A DNA stretch of 64,000 nucleotides from Hofstenia miamia (Eukaryota > Xenacoelomorpha > Acoela): the NCBI GenBank assembly GCA_004352715.1, contig SCFE01000017.1, forward strand, positions 2,259,007 to 2,323,006, read 5' to 3'. A program made the position numbers and the translations under genes. The notes under the pieces were generated by a model. That model had not been told where the DNA came from, ran no database searches, and worked only from the letters and a program-made list of their open reading frames with translations. Shown here piece by piece: positions 11,233 to 23,781 of this stretch (position 1 is the stretch's first letter; every line of letters starts with the position of its first letter).

Positions 11233-13081
11233 ATGCCATCCCTTTGACTTTTATATACTGATGAAAATTTATTAAAGTGAATCTATACTACTGAAAATAT
11301 CACCAAACCTGATTCTCAACTTTATCTCTCTATGTTAAATTTTACGACTGCTTTACAACCCAATCTCGGAAATTTCTTTGTTTGCACAAAAATGATTACC
11401 ACTTAGCATTGGTTGCAGAATGCAAGAATAATTCATAATCAGAAAAACAAACTTATCTCTGTCTAATTTTGTCTCAGACAAATTTAACATGACGCTTTCA
11501 TTTGCAAACTTTATTTTCAATAAACAGTTCACAAATACCAAGCTTATGTTTGGGGTAGGTTTTTCAAAGCATTTTATAACATTTGTGAAATGTCTCCCCT
11601 TCATGTTTTCAAAATTGATTTTTGCTTGGTTAATTCAAAAATTTTTCAGCAAAACACTAAAAAATTTAGAAAATATGGTCGTGTTTAGGGTCGATTATCA
11701 AAATTTTTCGCAGGGCTTCACTCCGCATTTGGTCACTCACTTGATCATGACTATGAGGTCCCTAGTCAGAAAATCCTGCGTACGCCCCTGAGCCTGATTC
11801 TCTATATGTGAAATTGTAGATAAATTTTTCCACAAAATCTTAGTTTGTTCAAAAACTAATATTTTTCTGTTTAATTTTGTCATAAGCTGAATAGCTTCTC
11901 AGATAGATTCAGCTGGTGCTATGCAAACTTTTTTGTTAATGCACAAAGTTCATTAATATTAAACATTTGGTTTAAGATATGTTTTTCAAGGCATCTTGTA
12001 GACAATCAGTTTATGTTATTATACGCCTTAGTGTAGCTTAATGACGATTAAAAGTAATGTATATGCTGCTATTATGTACATATTTATGTTTCCACCTAAA
12101 CCTATATTCGTATATGAAAAAAACTGTGATAATCGCATCTTAAAAATGGCACCTAAATATATTTTTATTGCAAGAGTTGGCGAGGATTAATTTTTGTAGT
12201 AAAGGAAAATATTTAAGTTCTATTATATTTTGATATTAACATATGACAATATATTTTCTGGTAATTTAAGTGAACATCTTACAATTACACCTCTATCATC
12301 CTCATTCATTAGCACAGATTTCTAACCGGACGATGAAGATAATAATTATCGATAGAACTTTAATTAACATCACTAAATTTTGGTAGATGTATTGCGTCAA
12401 AGTGGGCCCAAAGCTTATAATTTAATATCATATTTTTAATTACATTTTTCAAAACATCGAAAAATTTTAAAATTTAAACATACCCCACAACGAGAATTTT
12501 CTGGCTTCGCCAAAGTTTTACCTTATTTCTTATTGTTTTCATTCCTTCATCTTTATCTACCACATGGATTTCTATTTCATTTAATTGCTAGTATAGAAAT
12601 CCATGATCTACCACTACAATATTTGGCATTGCTTATCGATGTATTGAAATTATATAATATCTTTTGACATTCGCTATGACTACACGGGGCTTACCTTGCT
12701 GATATAATTTATTTCCTTCTTTTAATCCATACATTTTCTTAACCTCTAATGTTCCTTATGATCATATGTGAGCTCATACGCTTTTTATCAACCATATTAG
12801 ATGATTATGTCAATTCTACAAGAAGAACAAATAATCTTAAGTCATGAAGCATTACTGAAATGACTAAACATGTTCTGCTTTAATATTTAATTTCAATTAA
12901 ATATATAATCAAATTAATGTCATTGACTATTTTGAAAGTAGCTTTCAAATAATAACAACTCTAACTAATGCATAAATTAAATGACGGAAAAGTCGAATAA
13001 AGTATTTTTAGAATTTTTTATAGTAATATTGACTGTGAACGTCAAGTAAGTTATAAAAAATTTTCCTGGATGTGTGAATAC
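11233..13081. other. intergenic with diverged repeats, no gene recognised
   Basis: About 11460-11600 and 11870-12010 resemble each other (diverged tandem copies). 11700-11790 resembles the inside of the hAT MITE at 29156-29563, including its GGGCTTCA and TTGATCA words. No exon is recognised. Confidence 0.4.
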
Positions 13082-13203
13082 CAGAGTTGGAAACAAATCA
13101 AAAGTTATGACCCGTGACGCGACCCGACTGGACCCGAATTGGCTGATGTTTGACCCGATCAGGCGACATAAGCAAAGGAATGATCCGGTGACCCGAGCCA
13201 TAA
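13082..13203. mobile_element. hAT-like terminus with GACCCG repeats
   Basis: Begins CAGAGTTGGAAAC, followed by at least five ACCCG or ACCCGA words within 110 bp. A CAG-start terminus with short subterminal repeats is typical of hAT. The matching right end and target duplication were not found, so this is probably a solo or truncated end. Confidence 0.5.
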
Positions 13204-15473
13204 CATTTGTTTAAATGTATGAAAAGTCAAACATTTATTATGAAATATAACTTGAACTGTAACTTAAACCTGGCCTAAAACCACATTGGTAATTTGATAT
13301 TATTGCATTTTCGCTTAGGTAAAATATATTCTGTCTTGTTAAAAATTTTTTAAAATTTTAGAAAATTGATGAGTCATAGTTTGCGGATCACCGTATGTAT
13401 TAATTGGTGGGATATAAATGTTTTTAGAATGTCAGAACAGCAATTGATTCCTATGCAGTCGCTAAATTGTAATATGTTTAAATCTAATAGAAAGCCATGT
13501 TTTGTACTAAATCTAATAAAAATCAAATCATTTTGCTACTACATTGTAATTAATAAGACATTGTATGAAAATAAAAAAATCGTTTAAATCAGTAAATTAA
13601 GAATTAATGTGGTAAAATGAAATTTTTGAAATATTTTGTCAAAAATTGAGATTAATAAGAATTACTAGTAAATTACATTAAAATAAAATAAAATAAAATG
13701 AGATATTTATACACAGAATAAAGAACTTAAAGGCCTTAAAGCCTAAAAATATTTTCTCAGTTGAGAAATAAAAGCTTGCGCATTTTGGGACATAATTGCC
13801 TGCAATTCTATATAATTATTTTATAGAACAAAAAATTATGTATAATTATATTTAGCAAGTTTAGTTGAAAAGCTGAATTTTTCAGATGGCAGATTTTAGA
13901 TTTCAACTTTTGAATACATTATTTAGATTATTCGTACCACTTTCTTAAAAATATTACAATCTCACGATATTTTCACAAATAGATTTTTGTCATGTTCCAA
14001 ATATAATCTCAAATTAGTCGTGCAAAAGGTATTAAATTTTTTGTTAGCGTCTTCTTTTGTAAGTTACTGATTTTCTAATTTAAATTTTATCTAAATCAAG
14101 TGAAACAAGTGCTTAATAGTCAATAGTGTGTATCTTAAAGAAAAATATATTCTGATCTTACCAATGATTGAGCATGAGTACATTTCCTCAGTAGATCTAG
14201 CAAAATTCAGATTATTGGTAATGCTATATCATAATATTTTTTTATTTGAATAAACTTCCTTAAAGGAGAAACTCCATTGCTTGAAAACTACATGGTTCAA
14301 TAGATTTTGAATTCTTCATAACTACTTTGATAGAAGTCTTTAGTTTGTTGTGTTACGTCACCGCCAACAATATTAGTTGGGTCACCAGCAAATGTAAAAA
14401 TGTATTAAAACAGCTAAATCTTCATTTTGTATTCAGCCTCGCTGATATTTGATATATAAATAAAATTATATACAGTTTCCATCTTTTCAAAATCACCACT
14501 GTTATTAATCTTTAAACGTTGAATTTCTATTGTACTAAATTTCGAAATAATTCCAAAAATCTGAGTTAATCACACATTTTAGTGAACAATGCAGGTAGTT
14601 TATACTTAAACTACTAGATCCATTTTGAAAGTCAAACGAATATTTCTGTAAATTTTTTTTAGGTCAGGAAAAATAAAATTACACAAAATTTTATGAAATT
14701 TCTTGAAAGAATTGTTGTAAAAAACGGGACACAAATCGTTCAACATTTTTTACTTCCTTTAGAAAGAACGGGATTAATTTCTTTATTTTAGACAAGATGC
14801 CATGTCGCATGCAATTATTGCAATATTACAAGTACTTATTCATTAAAATTTTAGGAAGTTGCTTACATTCTCTTAAGATAACAAAATATTGAAGTTCGCA
14901 ATTTATTAGGTTACATCTATTTTCAAAGCAGTTTCTATAACATTTTTGAAACACTACTATTCGTTAGGCTATGACCTTTCAATAGCAAGTCGTATACAAT
15001 ATAAGGCCAACCAATTACACTTTAAGAATAAAAACATTATAATATATATATATGTATATATGTATATGTATATATATATTAAAAATATGATTAAATATAC
15101 TTAAACATAACATATATATTCTTATTTAATTAAATGGGGGGAGGGGAGAATGAACGATTTTTAGTGGACAATCGTTGAGGTAATTCAGCGAAAATGAAAG
15201 ATAAGCATTCATGCATAAGTGTTTGTGTTTGAATTGTTTTTGTTGAATAAATATAATGATGTGCAGAAAATACATATTCTTTAGAGCTTAATTTTCTAAT
15301 TATTCAGCATAATTAATCATTAATGCATCATATTTGTGAGCATAAAAAGCTATTTTGATAGATCATAAATGGTCGGCCCAAATATTATATGTATGATCAA
15401 TTGAATGTAATAAAATTAATAGTTTTTAAACCATATGCAATAAAATTGAAAATGTACTTCTCTTAATATCATT

Positions 15474-15549
15474 GTATTACCTTGACTAAATTGCTGCGAC
15501 TTGCTTACTAGTGTATTACCTGACTAAATTGCTGCGACTTGCTTACTAG
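15474..15549. repeat. 38-bp tandem duplication
   Basis: Two adjacent copies starting GTATTACC and containing GACTAAATTGCTGCGACTTG. The second copy is one base shorter. Confidence 0.85.
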
Positions 15550-16806
15550 AATGATTAAGAATATTTGCGACTCAACATGAATATTCGAGTAAAATAAATG
15601 ATTGAATTAAATGCAATGTAGACCACATAGACCTCATTAAATTGAGTATATAATTAAAGCAGATATTCAATTTTAGGTAGATTGCTATTTTAACAATAAA
15701 ATGTTCAATAAATGGCCATTTAAGTGTAGATAACCTTGAGATTGTTATGAAAAATCTCTTAAGTACATACTGATGGTAATCAGTGAAAGGGTTGAATTTT
15801 TGCTTGCATGTTGACAGTTTAAAGAGGTGCTACACGGTTAGTTTTTTTACTATAGTGAAAATTGTGGTTTTGCATTCTTTTGTCTACTAGTGAAATATTT
15901 TAACTAATAACAAATAATTTGACCTGCTGGGCTAATCATGAAGAACAATTGAAGTAAAGTTGCTAAATTCATTATATGAACTCATATAAAGCATTTTAAC
16001 GTGAATATCCATACAATCTTTCACATACCTGACATCATCATCATGGGGTAAAAATGGACGGCTACAAGCACATATATCGAATAATTGTTCCAGAGTTTGT
16101 TCAAAATTTTCCCTTGCCTTAGTACTACTCTTTGATCTAGTTAGTTGGCTTGTTTTATGATATGAACAATTACTAATTGATTTTAATTAGTAACGTTTGC
16201 CAGTTTGTCTTAAGGCGAACCGACGAGTAGTGGATGTTGCATGTATAAAGGCTTTGCATTGTGCATTAATGTTTATGTTGACTTACGATAATGTTGCTAT
16301 TACTATTATGCTCCGATATTATTCAATAAAAGCTTAATATTTGTAAGCTTTTTATACTTCATCTTATCAATATACTATTTCTTTACTCTTGAATAAACTG
16401 ATTTTTCAAGTAATGCAGGAATGGAAGCATGGTTGTAAAGAGAAATAACATCTGCGGCAATGATTAAGAATGTCTACATTCTGCGATGATTTATTATATT
16501 TAAATAAAAAGAGAATCTTGCAACATCTTCATTGGTTTTTTGAGGTGAATAATAGCTGACACCAAATATAAAATGTAGTGTAGACTTACTATTGGTTAAA
16601 GTGCTTACGGTAACCATATCAAATAAAGTTAAAACTTAAATTTTTACAAAACATGATAAACTCTGAAAATATTAAAAACGAAACACTAAATAGGTACAAA
16701 AGTTAAATAGAGAACTTTTTGCGCAATAATCTCCTCTGTACTGAAAAAAGTAAATGAGCTATTCCATAGAAAAAATATGAAGATGTAGGGAGTCATGGGT
16801 AAACGG

Positions 16807-16808
<2 letters not shown>

Positions 16809-16838
<30 letters not shown>
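16809..16838. repeat. (TA)n microsatellite
   Basis: Pure TA run. Confidence 0.9.
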
Positions 16839-16839
<1 letters not shown>

Positions 16840-17579
16840 CTAAGAATTATACGTAAGCAATTTGGCGCTAAGCCGTAAATTTTATGACAATTTCTACAAA
16901 TATTTTGAAAAATCGTGATCCATTGATTTTCAAGAAAGTGAAAAATCCAACAAAAACCGCATTTTAAATAAATTTTACCCTGAAGTTAAAACGGTTACGA
17001 ACAAAACCCATTTCGAAGCACGTATTATTTCACTTTTGAATACAAATACTTAAGGTCTTGCTTTGTATCAATATAAACATATAGTTAATACATTGCCCTT
17101 TTACACATACACATTAAATGGAAGTGTTAAAAATTATATATCCAAGCTTAAATTCCTGCACACAGCACAAAGTACTCTGTAAAAAGGAAAATTGGATATA
17201 TTCACAATGAAATGTTCACCATAGGAACTGGGGGAGCGTTCCAAAGTTAATATATTTTAAAGTTGCAGGTAGGAATGTTTTTGAGTACCTCTTATCATAT
17301 ATTTATTCAAATAAAACCTTAGTTCATGTTTGACTTTTTGAACACTTGATTCTTTCATGCATGGGATGAAGTTTGTCAGCGTAGATTTTCATTGCATACT
17401 TCTTAAACATTTCATTGAAGATGTCATTTAAGTATGAAATAAGCTCATACTTATTTAATTAAGCTATTCTTGCATATAGCTTAATTGGTTTCCTTAATGT
17501 CTTACGATTGTTTTTCGTTATTCCAGGCACCCAAACCACCGATGCTTATAGATAAATTTGCTAAATAAATGTCTTAAAA

Positions 17580-18051
17580 ATGAGCCACTTTTTAGCTGGT
17601 ATTAGAACGTGCTAAGAATATGTTTATAAGCTTTCCTCATAACAGCATCTACCTGGTCATTCCAATCAATATCTTTATTCAATATAATGCCCAAATATTT
17701 TGTTTGTTTCACACATTGAAACTTAAAATTATCATACTCTGTGCTACTTTTATTTACCTCGGACATCATTATTGGTTTTTTTATGTTATGGTATGCAAAA
17801 GTCATTACTACTGACTTATTCTGATTTATTATGATTATTCTCTTTTGAAAGTCTAATTACATCCTTAATATTTTCATTTGTCTGCCATAAATCTGTTTCA
17901 ATTATCGACTTGGTAAGTATATTGGTAATACATGCAGCATCTGCGTATTTATTACCAATATACCAATAACACTCTGTACGAATTTCGTCTGTAAGATGTA
18001 TAAGTAATACACCAGATAGAGGTCCCCCTTGAGGTACTCCTACCTTTAGTA
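17580..18051 (-). pseudogene. LINE reverse transcriptase fragment (palm and thumb), inactive
   Basis: The minus strand reads GVPQGGPLSGVL, then KYADAACI where an active enzyme has YADD, then the thumb motif QTKYLGIILNKDIDWN. This parallels the LINE at 29895-32804, which has GLPQGGPLSGIL and FKYLGLHIDSSLCW. The second catalytic aspartate is replaced by alanine, at least one stop separates palm from thumb, and the 5' part is lost in the N gap at 18052. Confidence 0.8.
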
Positions 18052-18216
18052 NNNNNNNNNNNNNNNNNNNNNNNNNNNNNNNNNNNNNNNNNNNNNNNNN
18101 NNNNNNNNNNNNNNNNNNNNNNNNNNNNNNNNNNNNNNNNNNNNNNNNNNNNNNNNNNNNNNNNNNNNNNNNNNNNNNNNNNNNNNNNNNNNNNNNNNNN
18201 NNNNNNNNNNNNNNNN
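18052..18216. other. assembly gap, 165 N
   Basis: Run of N followed by (TA)n. It interrupts the LINE fragment. Confidence 0.99.
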
Positions 18217-18382
18217 ATATATATATATAAGGCTACCTCAAAAGGAAGGCCGTGTCGTACTACCAGCAGCTTCAATCCATCATCTCAAAGAGGGTGCGCA
18301 TCCTACTCACCGCTACAAATTTAAGATGGTCCGCTAATATTAGAGCTGCTATGATCACTGATTTTCTTGGCTTCCACATCTG

Positions 18383-19300
18383 CGTGGTTCATTTAATAAT
18401 GCCTCGGACTAACTAAGAAAGAAGCACGGCCCAAAAAACTAAAACAATTTTTATTAAACTGCATTAAATACTAGTTCGAAAAACTTATGTAATTATTTTT
18501 CAATATAAGTATCATTGGCAGCAATCAGTTTACTCCCTCAAATAACTAATTCTTGAAATGCATCAGCCAAACATTTTCCAGGGAGCTGGGGAAACCACTT
18601 TTAAAATAATTGCTAGAGTGCATGTAAGGTTTCAAAGTGATGTCCAAGTAATGCTTTCTTCATGAACTTAAATAAAAAGTAATCGCTTTGAACAAAATCT
18701 CTGCTGTACGGTGGATATTTTAGCAGTGTAAGACCACTCTTTTTTGTTGAAATTGTGCAATATTATATGCATGGATGGGAGCACTACAAACAATGAGCCA
18801 AATTGGAACAGTTCTTGATTTCCGTTTCTTTTTACGGTATTCCTCAACCAATTTGGCATAGTATTGACCATTTATTGTTTCTCCATTAGTGAAAAAGTTT
18901 AAGTGACTGACTCCACCTGTATCCCAAAACACTACTATAATTTTTTGATGTGAGGTGCCACTTCTCATCTTCAAAGGACGTTTCTCTTCTTTATGTCTCC
19001 ATTCAGGTAACTGTAATGAAAGAGATGTCTCGTTCTCAGTAACAATATTATGTATAAAGGCATCACCATGCTGATTTAAGCATTTGTAAATTCGATATAT
19101 TTTATCACAGTTCCGTATTCTAGCTTATCCGTATGTGACAAAAATTAAATGTGTGCGTATTATACGTATACTGCAGGCAATAACATTAATTTAATGTATG
19201 CATATAAACAAACATAGGGTCAGTTTTCAAAAACAATTGCTTTGATTGAATTATCATGTTTCTTTCTTAGTTAGTCCGGGGCATTATTGAACGAACCACG
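18383..19300 (-). mobile_element. mariner-like element, degenerate
   Basis: Imperfect 41-bp inverted ends: CGTGGTTCATTTAATAATGC at 18383 and its near reverse complement ending 19300. On the minus strand the transposase core is readable in pieces: VFWDTGGVSHLNFF, then GETINGQYYAKLVEEYRKK, then PPYSRDF and SDYFLF, which is the normal mariner order (second catalytic Asp region to third). Stops and frame changes show it is dead. A clear TA duplication is not seen on the left. Confidence 0.75.
18668..18974 (-). pseudogene. mariner transposase remnant
   Basis: Two overlapping frames of one broken mariner transposase. The upstream frame carries the FWD and INGQYY motifs; the downstream frame belongs to the C-terminal third. 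A frameshift lies near 18780-18870, where a family member would show the HDNAPAH box; here only a corrupted version (SAPIHAYN) remains. Confidence 0.7.
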
Positions 19301-21543
19301 TATTCCTTTCTTACAGATTTCTTTGATTAAAGATTGACGTCAACTCATCTCTACTTCGGCGGAGATAACCCCTTCTTCTTTATTACTCAAGAACAGACAA
19401 CATGTTTTTGGCAATATGGGTTTCGTTTGGTCCATGATGTCAACATATAATGTTTTTCATCCTTTTTATAATGTGTCAGATCCTCGTTTTGGGATTTCTC
19501 CAGTTCTTACTGATCTGGATGTTTCTTAATTTTCCAATGCCTTGGTCTTCGCGTTTTCTTTAAAATCTACTGCAGCTTAGTGGGTTGCCGCTTCTGATTA
19601 TGCTTTAGGAATAAAATTTTCGAACATTGTGACTTTGTCCTTTGAATCTCCAAGAACTCATAATTTTCAAAGCAAGCCATGATACTTATTTATGCCGCAT
19701 ACAAACCAAAATTTTGTTAAATTATCATATCTGAAAGTTATTGTTTACTTTATTTGGTTGCTATTGCAATTACTATGATCATTAAGCAGAAGTCTCTCTC
19801 AATCCTCTGGGCATTATCAGAAGATAAAAGTGCATATTACTCAAGTAGACTGCATTCCTAAGCCGCCCTTCCACTGCAATTTGTTTGAAGAACTTTTATT
19901 TCGTATACTACATGTATATCTGACTGCATTTGTATTTCCATTTTTGTACTCCTATGAATATCCTAAGGTGTTCAATATTGAAAAAATCAAATAAATGTAA
20001 TCTATTTGAAAATTTTAGCAAAGTATGTAGATTAAAAAATCTAAATATTTACTATTTGACAATTTAATAATTGCTCTCCGCTAGATGTTTTGCATTGATT
20101 ACTTCATGGCTTTTCTTTAGAGGTAGCCTTGATATATATATATATATATATATATNNNNNNNNNNNNNNNNNNNNNNNNNNNNNNNNNNNNNNNNNNNNN
20201 NNNNNNNNNNNNNNNNNNNNNNNNNNNNNNNNNNNNNNNNNNNNNNNNNNNNNNNNNNNNNNNNNNNNNNNNNNNNNNNNNNNNNNNNNNNNNNNNNNNN
20301 NNNNNNNNNNNNNNNNNNNNNNNNNNNNNNNNNNNNNNNNNNNNNNNNNNNNNNNNNNNNNNNNNNNNNNNNNNNNNNNNNNNNNNNNNNNNNNNNNNNN
20401 NNNNNNNNNNNNNNNNNNNNNNNNNNNNNNNNNNNNNNNNNNNNNNNNNNNNNNNNNNNNNNNNNNNNNNNNNNNNNNNNNNNNNNNNNNNNNNNNNNNN
20501 NNNNNNNNNNNNNNNNNNNNNNNNNNNNNNNNNNNNNNNNNNNNNNNNNNNNNNNNNNNNNNNNNNNNNNNNNNNNNNNNNNNNNNNNNNNNNNNNNNNN
20601 NNNNNNNNNNTATATATATATATGATTAGTATAGTTAATCTCGAATGCTTTCGATAAAATTTAGCAATATTTTCTATTATTTATAATTTCATTTAAAACA
20701 TTTGATGTGTTATCTCTTAATCATATATATAATTTTCCACAAAATTCACAATGAATTTAACGACATATTAGTATTGAAAATTTGTTATTTAGAGAATTTT
20801 CTGAACTAAAATATTGAAATCGTTCAAAATGTATGTAGATGTATTAAAAATAGAATTGTGTACCACTTTTTCATTTTTCAACATTCCAGGTTACAGCGTG
20901 TTACTAGACAAAAAGGTTTTGTACGGTAGTTGTTAAAACCATAATAACGAGAACTTTTATTTGGGCGATGTTATTTTTAGTGTTCATTGATGGTGGTGAT
21001 GTACTATTAAGTGTTGTTCTTCCAATGAGCACCCCAAGTTGTGTCTTGAAAAGGGAAGAAGCAACACTGAAGCACAATCCGAGCAAGTACGCTAATTTAT
21101 TTGCTGGTGTTCCCCATTTTATTTGGATGTATTAGTTAGTATTCAAGCTATATACAAAATAAGGAGCCACAAAAATGTAAGAAACTTCCATTGTCATATT
21201 TTATTTGCAATCTAAAGCAATAAAAACTAATCAAACAGTCCATCAAGTTCCACAGACAGCCATAAAATCATTGTAAATTGATACAACATGTGGGCTTGGT
21301 ACTGCAAAACTTGTCCTTGACGGATAGTCCATCTTCGAACATTTGTGAGGGCTTAACACTGCAGAAATTTGAAACAAATTGCACTGCACTGTTATCAAGC
21401 CACTTTAACTTTTCTGCAACTACCAGACGTAATAATGATAACTACCTCTTCCTTGATCCCTAAGGCTTTATGTCCTTCATATTACTTTTTATAGTAGTTA
21501 AGACTGATTACATCTGTTATCTATGGAAAACTTGACGCACTCG
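19301..21543. other. intergenic with gap, no gene recognised
   Basis: No gene recognised. Contains a 455-N gap (20156-20610) bracketed on both sides by (TA)n. Confidence 0.5.
20133..20622. repeat. (TA)n microsatellite around a 455-N gap
   Basis: TA runs at 20133-20155 and 20611-20622 flank the gap. The gap is probably an unresolved TA array or a failed join across it. Confidence 0.85.
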
Positions 21544-21776
21544 TATAGTTGGCTGCAAAAAAAAATGAGACTGAACACCTATTTTTTAACGCTTTGTGGA
21601 AACGTATTGAGACGTTTTAGAGGAAAACTATAAAAATAAAAGACAACGAGAATTTTGTGAACTTTAAAATGGTCAAACAAAAAAGTTAATTAATTAAACT
21701 GGTACTTCGTAATTATTTGAAAACACTTATCAAACAAATTGTTTTGCTTTGCAAAGTTTCTACTTGATTTCTTCGG

Positions 21777-22041
21777 AATGGAAACTTTGAAACAGCTTGA
21801 AATCGCCTTTGCGACATCGCAAATTTCTCGATGAACTTATTTTCGAAAGCTGAAAAAATTCGACAAAGAGAATCTCTCAAAAGAAGGAAAGGAAGTGGAC
21901 GCCCTCGAAAAATTATTGGAAAATTCATTCAGAAAACAGTCGCAATTGCTCTCAAAAATCCCTATATTTCTGGGAAAAAAATTGCAAACCGACTTCAAAC
22001 TGAAGCCGACATCTCTGTGCATGAAACCACAGTTCAGAGAA
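21777..22041 (+). pseudogene. Tc1-like transposase N-terminal region, frameshifted and cut by gap
   Basis: A first helix-turn-helix piece starts with METLKQLEIAFATSQISR and then hits a stop. A second frame continues with EKIRQRESLKRRKGSGRPRK (the GRPRK linker motif between the two DNA-binding subdomains) and KNPYISGKKIANRL. The catalytic domain falls in the N gap, so activity cannot be judged, but the frame break argues against it. Confidence 0.7.
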
Positions 22042-22807
22042 NNNNNNNNNNNNNNNNNNNNNNNNNNNNNNNNNNNNNNNNNNNNNNNNNNNNNNNNNNN
22101 NNNNNNNNNNNNNNNNNNNNNNNNNNNNNNNNNNNNNNNNNNNNNNNNNNNNNNNNNNNNNNNNNNNNNNNNNNNNNNNNNNNNNNNNNNNNNNNNNNNN
22201 NNNNNNNNNNNNNNNNNNNNNNNNNNNNNNNNNNNNNNNNNNNNNNNNNNNNNNNNNNNNNNNNNNNNNNNNNNNNNNNNNNNNNNNNNNNNNNNNNNNN
22301 NNNNNNNNNNNNNNNNNNNNNNNNNNNNNNNNNNNNNNNNNNNNNNNNNNNNNNNNNNNNNNNNNNNNNNNNNNNNNNNNNNNNNNNNNNNNNNNNNNNN
22401 NNNNNNNNNNNNNNNNNNNNNNNNNNNNNNNNNNNNNNNNNNNNNNNNNNNNNNNNNNNNNNNNNNNNNNNNNNNNNNNNNNNNNNNNNNNNNNNNNNNN
22501 NNNNNNNNNNNNNNNNNNNNNNNNNNNNNNNNNNNNNNNNNNNNNNNNNNNNNNNNNNNNNNNNNNNNNNNNNNNNNNNNNNNNNNNNNNNNNNNNNNNN
22601 NNNNNNNNNNNNNNNNNNNNNNNNNNNNNNNNNNNNNNNNNNNNNNNNNNNNNNNNNNNNNNNNNNNNNNNNNNNNNNNNNNNNNNNNNNNNNNNNNNNN
22701 NNNNNNNNNNNNNNNNNNNNNNNNNNNNNNNNNNNNNNNNNNNNNNNNNNNNNNNNNNNNNNNNNNNNNNNNNNNNNNNNNNNNNNNNNNNNNNNNNNNN
22801 NNNNNNN
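22042..22807. other. assembly gap, 766 N
   Basis: Run of N inside the Tc1-like element. Confidence 0.99.
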
Positions 22808-23430
22808 ATTTCTACAGGAGGAAAACAAATTAGACTTTGATGCTTTTTACTTATAGTCCTTTAATGTATCTTTAAAATCTTACCTTTCTTGAGTTGTTAC
22901 GTTCAGTAGTTCGAAAGTAATATGCCTTTTTCGAGTCTCATTTTTTTGCAGCCAACTATAGCACTTGCGTCAAGTAGAGGTGTTGCGTGCGTCATACATT
23001 ACGTGATTATGACGTAATTGTGGATATTTAGTCGCCTGGCTATTATATTATGTACACTAATTAAGCATGCTACCGGTATAAAGTTGTAACGTTTACAATA
23101 AATATCACTGCCGTCATCAATAATATTGTTTTAACCATCTAACGAATATCACTATGGAGATACGACATTACGTGTTTTCTTATTCATATTCATGTTATGT
23201 AAGTTGCATATGAATGTTTATTGATATACTGGGCATGTGCCGTGCCACGCCAGTGCCTAGTCCGTAGCCATAAAAATAGGCCCGTGGGTTTGTCAATGCG
23301 CGTATCTTAAGCCCGTTATGCCTGTAGCTAAATATCTTTTGACTATAATAGCTTGATGCAGGAAATCCTGCTTAAAGTGCGGCAACATCCATGCATAGTT
23401 AAGCGGTGAAAACACATCTATGTAGTTTAC

Positions 23431-23515
23431 CAGAGTTGCAACCGGGTCAATAAATATAATACTGTGACTCATGCGACCCGATAAAATTTGACCCGGTTAC
23501 TCGGTTGCAACTTTA
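23431..23515. mobile_element. short hAT-like hairpin with CCGGGT ends
   Basis: CAGAGTTGCAACCGGGTC at 23431 is mirrored about 65 bp later by GACCCGGTTACTCGGTTGCA. This matches the ends at 38170-38201 and, in part, 51507-51520. No 8-bp target duplication was found, so it is probably an internally deleted copy. Confidence 0.5.
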
Positions 23516-23781
23516 GAGTTAAGTACATTTGTTGGCACTACTTAATTTTTCAAAAGAGGTTTTATTAAATTCATTGACAAATCATGCATCAAATCACAGA
23601 TGACAATAATTGACAAAACATCAAACAATGTGAAAATACTTTAATTTAATTGGTCTGCTGATTAATCACAAGGTGACACTACACTGCGTGTATGATCTTG
23701 TAAAATAGTAAAGTACATTAATTAAATTTAACTCATATGAACGTTTTGTCTCCTGAAGTTCACATCTTACGATACTTAGAT

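Larger units (their letters stand above)
13204..17579. other. gene-poor AT-rich stretch
   Basis: No gene recognised on either strand. It contains (TA)n at 15041-15080 and 16809-16838 and a 38-bp tandem repeat at 15474-15549. Confidence 0.5.
21546..22958 (+). mobile_element. Tc1-like element, gapped
   Basis: Inverted ends TAGTTGGCTGC followed by an A-run and TGAGACT at 21546, mirrored at the right end (22958), each flanked by TA. A Tc1-type transposase head is present (see 21768-22041). Positions 22042-22807 are N. The last coding-like sequence after the gap is short. Confidence 0.8.

Noticed and set aside
12555-12615. Inverted repeat around ATGGATTTCTAT
   Set aside because: Only about 13 bp and no target duplication; too short to call an element.
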